From the NCBI GenBank assembly GCA_002387005.1, contig DGKN01000131.1, positions 662 through 5,664 of the forward strand: 5,003 nucleotides of DNA. Direction: 5' to 3'. The DNA is from Propionibacteriaceae bacterium UBA4569 (GTDB taxonomy: Bacteria > Actinomycetota > Actinomycetes > Propionibacteriales > Propionibacteriaceae). Each line of letters starts with the position of its first letter. Position 1 is the first letter of the stretch. Made by a program: the position numbers and the translations under genes. Below, piece after piece: positions 1-5,003 of this stretch. The notes under the pieces were generated by a model. It did no database searches and was not told the DNA's origin. It worked only from the letters and a program-made list of their open reading frames with translations.

Positions 1-2488
1 CGGTGCGGGCGTGGTTGCCGTCGGCCAGCGCCACGGTGGGTTCGCCGGTGTGGGTGCCCAGGTGGTGCGACTGGGCGCGGTGGTTGAGCTCGGCGACCAG
101 ATCGCGGGTGGGGGCGAGCATGAGGGCGTCGCGGCCGGCGGCCTTGTCGTGGGTCCAGGCGGTGAAGGCGTTGTCGGTGACGGTGGCCAGGTCGCCGACG
201 TGGACGCGGTCGTTGTCGAGGTAGAACCCGATCGCGCACGTGTCCCCCTCGCGCAGGGCGAGGGAGGCGGCGGCTTCGGCGGGGTCGGTGAAGCGCATCA
301 GTGCGTCGAGGGTGGCGGCGCCGTGTCGGGTCTGGATGTCGCGCAGCAGGCCGCCGGAGCCGATGGCGGCGAGCTGTTGGTCGTCGCCGATGAGCCGGAC
401 GACTGCGCCGCGGGTGGTGGCCCAGCGGGTGACGGTGGCGAGGGTGAGGGTGTCGGCCATGCCGGCCTCGTCGATGATGACCATTGACCCGGTGGTGATG
501 GTCTGGGACCAGTGGGGGAGTTGGTCGTGGGTGATGCCCCAGGCGAGTTTGGCGAGGGTGTCGGCCTCCAAGCCGGTCGCGGTGGACAGTTGGGAAGCGG
601 CGGCGGCGGAGGGGGCGAGGCCGACGACGGTGTGGCCGGAGGACTCCCAGGCCGCCGCGAGGGCGTGCATGGCGGTGGTCTTGCCCGATCCGGCCGGCGC
701 GATCGCGAGCTGCACGAGGCGCCCCGACGTGGCCAGTTGCTCCACCAACGCAGCCTGCCCGGGGTTGAGGGCGAAACCCCGCTCGGCGGCTGACATCGCC
801 AACGACGCCTCCAGCACCGGCTGCGCAATTCTCGCTCCGCCGTCGGTTCCCGCGAGGGAAAGGACCTGTTGTTCGGCTTGCAGGATGCGGTGGGAGGTGA
901 ACAGGGTTGATCCGGCTACGCTGTAGACGCTCGACCCGTCGGCCCGACGCAGCGGTGCGGGTTCGGTGATCCCGAAGGTGGGCTTCTCCAGCGGGATGGA
1001 TGATTCGAGCGCCATGGATGTGAGTAGGTCGACGGCGGCATCGACCTTGCCGGCGGGAGTGGCGGTCAGCCGCACCTGTCGTTGGGCCTCTGCCCGCACA
1101 TCGGTGCGTCGCCACGTCGCGCCACGCCGTTCCATCGCCGCCACCACACGTAGCGTGGCGGCGTCAAACCAACCACTGTCGGCCACCGGCAACTCATGCG
1201 CTTGGGCCGGGTGCAACGCTGTGTGGACCACGTGGGTGATCGCTTGCGGGCTGCCGAGGACGTCGATTGCCTCGGCCCGCCACGCCGCGCGTTGCTCGGT
1301 GATGGTGCGGGGCGCGTGCTTGGCCTCGCGGGTCTCCAGCGTGGCGCGCTGCGCCAGGTCGTAGCCCTCCACCACCGTCGGCGGCCGGCCATGGTCGTCC
1401 TGGAACGAGGACGCGAGCTCACCGCGCCGCTGTTCGATCGCTCGGCGCCGCGACGACCAGCGCTGGTTCAGCTCGGCCGGCACCCCGACCACCTCACGCA
1501 CTGGACGCTTCCCGTCGCCCATGGCGCGGTCCTCGAACCGCAGCCCGTGCGCTTCGAGGCGCTTGTAGAGGGCGGTGTTGTAGGTCTCGGAGGCCGCGAC
1601 GACGCCTTGGTAGAGGAGCCGGGCGTCGATCGCCAGCCACTTGCCCGACCCGGTGGCGCGGACCTTGTTCGCCACCGCCACATGCGTGTGGAGGTCCGGA
1701 TCGCCGGCGCGGGAGTCACGGTGGGTGAACGCCGCACCGACCAGCCCGTTGACGTCGACCTGCCGCACCCCCTTCGCGCCCTCGCGGGTGTAGAGCAGGT
1801 GGTCCTCGACGAACCGCAGCGCCTCGGCCACCGCGTCGTGGTGGGCGCGTTCGACCATCGCCGCGGTCGGGAGGTCGGCGATCGCCCACAACGTGGACAC
1901 GCTCTTTGGCGGCGAGAAGGTCAGGTCGAAACCGGACACCACCGATCGCCCTGGGCGCGAGTACCGCGCCACCGCACCTGCCAGCTCCCGCGCATCGAAG
2001 TGGGGGCGGCCCATCTCCCGGACGAAGAACTCGGCCGCCATCTGGCTGCGGATCCCGGCCCGCACCTCACCCGGCACCCGGGCATCCGCTTCATGCCCGT
2101 GGCTGGTGTTCCACTCCGCCACGCGACGAGCCACCTCGACGCGGAAGTTCGACACCTCCGACGGCACCTTGAACGCCGCCCCCAACCGGTAGGCCGCCAA
2201 CAGCTCACGCTCCGACGCATCAACCCCCAGCACAGCGGCCCGCTCGTGCCCCAGCGGGTGCTGCCCAGCCCCGAACAACAGCTGCATCTGCTCAGCCGTC
2301 ACCTGGGAACCGGTGAAGTCGTCGCTGATCGCTGCGCAGCCCCTGCCCACCCACGTCCCAGGGGTTTCGCCGTGCTCGGAGTAGTACGTCGTCAGGCCCT
2401 GGTGGCCCTTTTCCGTCGAATCCTGCACGGCCACCTGCCGGGTCAGGTAGTCATATCCCGACCCGGCCGACAGCTTGTGCAGCGACAT
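1..2488 (-). CDS. TrwC/TraA-type (MOB-F) conjugative relaxase-helicase, N-terminal 829 residues (3' end outside window)
   Basis: This is a DNA transesterase that would nick the origin of transfer and stay bound to the 5' end, fused to a 5'-3' helicase that unwinds the transferred strand. I read the minus strand codon by codon from 2488 to base 2 and found no stop or frame break. Residues 1-20 carry the family N-terminus (MSLHKLSAGSGYDYL), where Y12 and Y14 are the candidate nicking tyrosines. Residues 186-197 hold GFDLTFSPPKSV, a conserved relaxase segment. H256, H267 and H269 form the metal-binding histidine triad (HRDSRAGDPDLHTH). The helicase part has Walker A GSGKTT at 600-605, Walker B IIDEAG with D673/E674, and motif III GDDQQ at 701-705. 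Later RecD-like motifs lie beyond the left edge. ATG 2488 is chosen because the family N-terminus begins there. GTG 2494 is the only alternative, since an in-frame TGA lies at 2501-2503. I see no clear ribosome binding site. The family assignment is firm; the element type is inference. Confidence 0.95.
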   Translation of the reverse strand, partial: MSLHKLSAGSGYDYLTRQVAVQDSTEKGHQGLTTYYSEHGETPGTWVGRGCAAISDDFTGSQVTAEQMQLLFGAGQHPLGHERAAVLGVDASERELLAAYRLGAAFKVPSEVSNFRVEVARRVAEWNTSHGHEADARVPGEVRAGIRSQMAAEFFVREMGRPHFDARELAGAVARYSRPGRSVVSGFDLTFSPPKSVSTLWAIADLPTAAMVERAHHDAVAEALRFVEDHLLYTREGAKGVRQVDVNGLVGAAFTHRDSRAGDPDLHTHVAVANKVRATGSGKWLAIDARLLYQGVVAASETYNTALYKRLEAHGLRFEDRAMGDGKRPVREVVGVPAELNQRWSSRRRAIEQRRGELASSFQDDHGRPPTVVEGYDLAQRATLETREAKHAPRTITEQRAAWRAEAIDVLGSPQAITHVVHTALHPAQAHELPVADSGWFDAATLRVVAAMERRGATWRRTDVRAEAQRQVRLTATPAGKVDAAVDLLTSMALESSIPLEKPTFGITEPAPLRRADGSSVYSVAGSTLFTSHRILQAEQQVLSLAGTDGGARIAQPVLEASLAMSAAERGFALNPGQAALVEQLATSGRLVQLAIAPAGSGKTTAMHALAAAWESSGHTVVGLAPSAAAASQLSTATGLEADTLAKLAWGITHDQLPHWSQTITTGSMVIIDEAGMADTLTLATVTRWATTRGAVVRLIGDDQQLAAIGSGGLLRDIQTRHGAATLDALMRFTDPAEAAASLALREGDTCAIGFYLDNDRVHVGDLATVTDNAFTAWTHDKAAGRDALMLAPTRDLVAELNHRAQSHHLGTHTGEPTVALADGNHART

Positions 2489-2752
2489 CGTCACATGGGC
2501 TCAAGCCGGTCAGGGCTTCCCGGTGGCAACGAGTGGTCCTCGCCACGGGGTGCCGTCACTCACGCAGCTCGGGGACGAGCTGCTCATCAACTCCGTCACC
2601 CAACCGGGCGCCCCAGCAATGGACCACCTACCTCTCCGTGGGCTCCTGGGCCGACCATCGGACCGGCGAGTGGCACGAGGGCGGCCAGAGCACGACCCGG
2701 CACGTCGAGTGGGACACCATCCCGTCTATCGACGCGGTTGACGCTCTCCTGG
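2489..2752. other. Gene-free gap upstream of the relaxase; possible origin-of-transfer region and gene relic
   Basis: These 264 bases separate the relaxase start from the stop of the RCC1-like gene and hold no intact, recognisable gene. They contain a perfect 7-bp inverted repeat (2564-2583), an imperfect one at 2523-2546 (GTGG and CCAC arms extended by CGA/TCG with a bulge), and a plus-strand stretch with coding-like composition, each described separately. MOB-F relaxase genes often lie close to their cognate origin of transfer, so this gap is the natural place to look for it. That placement is inference, because no known nic sequence is recognised. I found no convincing promoter for the relaxase. 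Confidence 0.5.
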
Positions 2753-2760
2753 TCAGCAGG
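2505..2760 (+). pseudogene. Possible frameshifted gene relic, unrecognised product
   Basis: On the plus strand, one frame up to about 2612 reads plausibly as protein (for example LTQLGDELLINSVTQPGA). From 2614 to 2760 the next frame continues plausibly (QQWTTYLSVGSWADHRTGEW, then a piece ending IDAVDALLVSR). About 44 of 49 codons in the second segment end in G or C. The two frames join if one base of the CCCC run at 2611-2614 is removed, giving Gly-Ala-Gln-Gln-Trp. There is no start with a ribosome binding site: the left end runs into the relaxase gene and the right end meets the last codons of the RCC1-like gene. I do not recognise the product. It could instead be a chance reading of GC-rich DNA. 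Confidence 0.25.
2564..2583. repeat. Perfect 7-bp inverted repeat (candidate oriT element)
   Basis: GCAGCTC and GAGCTGC are exact reverse complements separated by a six-base GGGGAC spacer. The repeat sits 76-95 bases upstream of the relaxase ATG. No T- or A-run follows on either side, so it does not look like an intrinsic terminator. Inverted repeats near the nic site are common in origins of transfer, which is the reason for the suggestion, but GC-rich DNA yields such stems by chance. Confidence 0.35.
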
Positions 2761-3694
2761 ACAAGCGCCATCCCTCGACCCGGCACTGACCGTCGCCGTC
2801 GCACCCGGCGGCCAGCACAGATCCGTCCCCTCTCACCGCCAGTGTGTGCAAAGAACCAGCGGCGACCGCGACCACGTCGGCCCAGTCGCCGGTCTCACAC
2901 TGTCCATGGCTGTTGGACCCTGCTGACATCACCCGACCGCCGCTGGTCAGGGCCACGCTGTGGTGGCTCCGCGCTGATGGTGATGACGTCGCGCCACCTG
3001 CTCACGTCGTCCTTCCCGGCGTTGGGTTGCCTGCGAAGGCTACTCGGCCAGCGCTCGTGAGCCCGAGAGAGTGCTGGTATCCGGCAGAGATCGCCACCAC
3101 GTCACTCCAGTGGTCGACCTGCAACTGCCCGGTGCGGTTGTTGCCGGTGGCCAGCACAGTGCCGGACCTGGTGAGTCCGAGGCTGTGCCAGTCCCCACAG
3201 GCGGCAGTGCTCACCTGACGCCACCGCTCTACGTCGAGCTGACCCTCGTTGCCTCTTCCGGTAGCGAGGACCGTTCCATCGACGCGAACGCCGAGCGTGA
3301 ACCGCCACCCCGTCGCCACGGCGGAGACGTCCCGCCAGGTGTCGACTTCACACTGCCCATGGCTGTTCCAGCCGGTCGCGACCACCTGGCCGTCACGACG
3401 CAGGCCTACCGTGTGGGACCTCCCGGTGTTGGGGAAGGTGTGGACGTTGGCCGCGGACACCGCGACCAGGCGGTGCCACTCTGCGATGTCACACTCACCG
3501 GCACCGTTGTGCCCCGTGGCCACAACCGTCCCGTCAGAGCGCAGGCCCACAGAGTGCCGGCGCCCGGCAGAGACCACGCCGACGTTTGAGCTAGATGGCA
3601 CGCGCACCTTCCCATCGTGCCTGAGTGCAAGAGGTGTGTGGCGCTTGATGGGCTCGTGTTTCCCCGGGGGTTCGTCCTGACGGCTGGTGAGCAC
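2753..3694 (-). pseudogene. RCC1-like seven-bladed beta-propeller protein, frame-disrupted in repeat 5
   Basis: The product is a repeat protein of the RCC1/BLIP-II type, a beta-propeller that normally acts as a binding scaffold; its partner is unknown. After about 53 N-terminal residues come seven units with the pattern DGTVxATGxNxxGQCxVxxW-x-DVVAVSAGxxHSxGLxx, mostly 38 residues each. The frame is open from 3694 to an in-frame TGA at 3002-3004 and open again, in the same frame, from 2968 to the TGA at 2753-2755. Between them, bases 3014-2970 encode the expected repeat (KDDVSRWRDVITISA) only in another frame. One base is missing near 3015 and two near 2969. Repaired, the protein would have about 314 residues. 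The nominal GTG 3694 lacks a ribosome binding site, and GTG 3607 or 3601 are alternatives, but repeat-like sequence (HTPLALRHDGKV) upstream of these favours the longer form. No signal peptide or membrane segment is visible. It is either a decaying gene or a sequence with indel errors. Confidence 0.8.
2762..3535 (-). repeat. Seven tandem RCC1-type repeats (about 114 bp each)
   Basis: The units run, in coding order: 3535-3395 (47 residues, with a nine-residue insertion), 3394-3281, 3280-3167, 3166-3053, 3052-2942 (111 bases, three short), 2941-2828, and 2827-2762 (22 residues, incomplete). The final 22 residues plus the 16 residues VGVVSAGRRHSVGLRS before unit 1 add up to one full 38-residue unit, as expected where the first and last strands close the propeller. 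Units 2 and 6 share a nearly identical 20-bp stretch on the plus strand (starting at 3348 and 2895). Their spacing is 453, that is 4 x 114 minus 3, which independently shows the three missing bases. Confidence 0.85.
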
Positions 3695-3735
3695 CGGGGG
3701 CGCCGCGTTCGCTTGGGTCTTCGTCAGGGTGGTTC

Positions 3736-3743
3736 GGAAGGGG
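3736..3743 (+). promoter_or_regulatory. Ribosome binding site for the 102-aa gene
   Basis: GGAAGGGG ends nine bases before ATG 3753. It supports this ATG over the in-frame upstream start at 3687, whose extra 22 residues have no comparable site and would overlap the start of the divergent RCC1-like gene. Confidence 0.6.
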
Positions 3744-3752
3744 CGAAGGTCG

Positions 3753-4061
3753 ATGGGACGTCAGCAGGAACGGGTGGCTGCGAGGCGAGCGATTCATGAG
3801 GCTCGGGTGGCGCGGTTGCAGCAGCAGCGCGAACGGGAATCGGCGCTGACCGATCTGGCCGTGCGCGTCCAGGTGGAGCTACGCACGGGCGCCAAGGCGT
3901 TGGCGGAGGCGGAGGCGCGCGCCGGCACGATGATCGAAGAGATGGTCACCGTCCACGGGCTGACAGCCACGGAGGTGGCGGAGTGGTGCGCGGGTGGGCT
4001 CAGCGTCCGTGAGGTCGGCCGGCTGCGGCGTCTCACGGTTCCTACAAGAGATGACCATTAG
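3753..4061 (+). CDS. Small coiled-coil/HTH-like protein of a mobile element (102 aa)
   Basis: I do not know its function. Residues 1-60 are highly charged and helical (RRAIHEARVARLQQQRERES, then AEAEARAG), likely a coiled coil or long helix. Residues 67-94 (VHGLTATEVAEWCAGGLSV followed by REVGRLRRL) look like a helix-turn-helix of the sigma-region-4 or excisionase kind, with LSVREVGRL as the possible recognition helix. Small proteins of this build occur in actinobacterial plasmids and integrative elements, so a DNA-binding or regulatory role is a reasonable guess. ATG 3753 has a good ribosome binding site. The gene is divergent from the RCC1-like gene (58 bases between the annotated starts) and is followed in the same direction by two more small genes, suggesting a shared transcript. 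Confidence 0.82.
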   Translation: MGRQQERVAARRAIHEARVARLQQQRERESALTDLAVRVQVELRTGAKALAEAEARAGTMIEEMVTVHGLTATEVAEWCAGGLSVREVGRLRRLTVPTRDDH

Positions 4062-4122
4062 CGCCCGGGGACCAGGCGTTCGCGAGCACCGGGGTCTCAG
4101 GGCGGGTTGTGCCTGTGAGCGG

Positions 4123-4137
4123 CGGCCAGGGTGGCCG
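4123..4137 (+). other. Short perfect hairpin just ahead of a ribosome binding site
   Basis: CGGCCA and TGGCCG are exact reverse complements around a GGG loop. The stem ends six bases before the AAGG of the next gene's ribosome binding site. No T-run follows, so termination is unlikely. It might influence translation or mRNA stability, or be chance in GC-rich sequence. Confidence 0.3.
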
Positions 4138-4142
4138 GGCAG

Positions 4143-4146
4143 AAGG
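4143..4146 (+). promoter_or_regulatory. Ribosome binding site for the 111-aa gene
   Basis: AAGG within AGAAGGCGGG lies eight bases before ATG 4155 and decides that start over GTG 4131 (which would put the site inside the gene) and ATG 4173. Confidence 0.5.
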
Positions 4147-4154
4147 CGGGTGTG

Positions 4155-4490
4155 ATGGCAACGGGTGAAGGCATGCGGAGCCTGGAACGCGTGGTCGGGT
4201 TGTTGATGACCGCGGCGGAGCGTTCCCGGTTGGCGACATGGGATCTCGAGGAGCTGGGGGCGTTCCAGCGCGACACGGCGGTGAACGAGGCGCTGTGGTC
4301 CGCCACCGGACGGTTGGAGCCCGACGTGGTGCCCGTCCCGGTGGAGGTCGAGGCACCCGGCGTCCTGGCGGTGTTGGAGGAGGTCGAGCGGGAGCTGCGT
4401 CGGTTGGCGATCGGCGCCTATCCCATGGGGACGAGTGCGGTGGTCGCGTTGGTGTGCGATCTGGTCGGGGAGTACCGGTGTCTGCGCTGA
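4155..4490 (+). CDS. Hypothetical protein (111 aa)
   Basis: The product is not recognised. It appears mostly alpha-helical and acidic. An N-terminal helix (RSLERVVGLLMTAAERS) is followed by a charged segment rich in Glu, Asp and Trp, then a Pro/Val-rich linker (PDVVPVPVEVEAPG, about residues 57-70), then an amphipathic helix (LAVLEEVERELRRLAIGA) and a hydrophobic C-terminus (SAVVALVCDLVGEYRC). There is no signal peptide, and the short hydrophobic stretches do not make a convincing membrane span. G/C-ending codons, a ribosome binding site and a 13-base overlap with the next gene support it as real. It lies 93 bases after the 102-aa gene in the same direction. ATG 4173 is a possible shorter start. 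Confidence 0.75.
   Translation: MATGEGMRSLERVVGLLMTAAERSRLATWDLEELGAFQRDTAVNEALWSATGRLEPDVVPVPVEVEAPGVLAVLEEVERELRRLAIGAYPMGTSAVVALVCDLVGEYRCLR
4467..4472 (+). promoter_or_regulatory. Ribosome binding site for the last gene, inside the preceding gene
   Basis: GGGGAG lies five bases before GTG 4478, within the last codons of the 111-aa gene. It supports GTG 4478 over the in-frame ATG 4562 and suggests translational coupling. Confidence 0.6.
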
Positions 4491-5003
4491 GGCCGTCGGA
4501 GGCAGACCGTCTGGCCCGTCGCCTCCTCATCGACGATCCCGGAGAGCTGGCGGCATCGGTGATGGGCTTGGCCTACGTCGTCGACGCTGCCAACCAGCGC
4601 AGCCAGCAAGTCGCGGAAGGTGCGGCATCGATCCTGGAGTTGTCGGCGTCGGCGCTGACCCACGTGCTGCAGTCGCGTTCCTGGAAGACAAAGGCACCGG
4701 CGCCGGCGATGATGGCGGTGGCCGACGCCGTCGAGCAGATCCGGCCCGGGCAGGGTGTGGAGCGTGAGCTGGTGCATATCGCGTACCTGGCGGCACACGC
4801 CACGTCGAGGGTCGCGGCCAAGGCGGGGGACGGTGAGGTACTGGGCGCGGTGCGCGCGGTCGAGCTGGGCCTGGACGCTGCCCTGCATGGCCAGGCTCCG
4901 GGCACGCATCGTCCCGATGTCGGCAGAGCGTTAAGCACGGCAGTGATGGAGTGGGCGCGTGCTGTGGATCGCAGTGCTCAGCGGCCGTCGGTGATGACGC
5001 AGT
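4478..5003 (+). CDS. Hypothetical helical protein, first 175 residues (3' end outside window)
   Basis: The product is not recognised. The frame is open from GTG 4478 to the window end. It begins VSALRPSEADRLARRLLIDD and is rich in Ala, Val and Leu, with several predicted amphipathic helices (for example AASVMGLAYVVDAANQRSQQ and ELVHIAYLAAHATSRVAAKA). No signal peptide, Walker motif, zinc motif or clear DNA-binding motif is visible, and there is no long enough hydrophobic run for a membrane span. Its start overlaps the end of the 111-aa gene by 13 bases in another frame, with a ribosome binding site inside that gene, so the two are very likely co-transcribed and translationally coupled. Such coupling hints that the two products act together, which is inference only. 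Confidence 0.78.
   Translation, partial: MSALRPSEADRLARRLLIDDPGELAASVMGLAYVVDAANQRSQQVAEGAASILELSASALTHVLQSRSWKTKAPAPAMMAVADAVEQIRPGQGVERELVHIAYLAAHATSRVAAKAGDGEVLGAVRAVELGLDAALHGQAPGTHRPDVGRALSTAVMEWARAVDRSAQRPSVMTQ

Noticed and set aside
1196..2926. Very long plus-strand open frame (576 codons) opposite the relaxase
   Set aside because: It is antisense to a relaxase with all catalytic motifs intact. Long antisense frames are expected in GC-rich coding DNA, and its translation shows no recognisable domain.
2762..3535. Tandem array considered as CRISPR or noncoding satellite repeats
   Set aside because: The units are 114 bp, a multiple of three, diverged at the DNA level but conserved as protein, with no short identical repeats and unique spacers.
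2844..3680. Several plus-strand open frames across the propeller region
   Set aside because: The minus strand there encodes regular RCC1-type repeats, so the plus-strand frames are shadows that inherit their periodicity from the repeats.
3687..3752. 22-residue N-terminal extension of the 102-aa gene
   Set aside because: ATG 3753 has a well-spaced GGAAGGGG site, and the extension has no ribosome binding site and would overlap the opposing gene start.
4062..4122. Possible terminator after the 102-aa gene
   Set aside because: Only weak GC-rich imperfect pairings are seen and no T-run follows, so I cannot support a terminator.
4418..4938. Minus-strand open frames opposite the last gene
   Set aside because: The plus strand has a ribosome binding site, coupled start and better codon use; the minus-strand frames have Arg/Pro/Ala-rich shadow composition.

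Overview
The window is GC-rich DNA (strongly G/C-ending codons, GTG starts, polypurine ribosome binding sites) typical of an actinobacterium. It most likely lies in a conjugative plasmid or an integrative conjugative element, because its left half encodes the N-terminal 829 residues of a TrwC/TraA-type (MOB-F) relaxase-helicase. No replication, partition, integrase or chromosomal marker gene is visible, so plasmid and integrated element cannot be told apart here.

Layout. (1) Bases 1-2488, minus strand: relaxase-helicase with an N-terminal tyrosine-rich motif, the three-histidine metal motif (H256, H267, H269), and the Walker A, Walker B and motif III segments of a RecD-like helicase. It runs off the left edge. 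(2) Bases 2489-2752: no intact gene. This stretch holds a perfect 7-bp inverted repeat about 76 bp ahead of the relaxase start, a candidate part of an origin of transfer. It also has a plus-strand stretch that reads like protein if one base in a C run is ignored, possibly a gene relic. (3) Bases 2753-3694, minus strand: an RCC1-like beta-propeller gene of seven 38-residue repeats. It carries two compensating indels and an in-frame stop in repeat 5, so it is either a pseudogene or a sequencing artefact. (4) Bases 3753-5003, plus strand: three small consecutive genes, the last cut by the window edge. The first is a coiled-coil/HTH-like protein of 102 aa, followed by an unknown 111-aa protein and an unknown helical protein of at least 175 aa that overlaps it by 13 bases.

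How they relate. The relaxase would nick and unwind the element's DNA for transfer. The three rightward genes look like an operon of element-specific accessory proteins, the first possibly a DNA-binding regulator. The RCC1-like gene points leftward toward the relaxase and divergently from the small-gene operon. It looks like cargo or a surface/binding protein, with no visible functional link to transfer. The region between the relaxase start and the propeller repeats is the least orderly part of the window.
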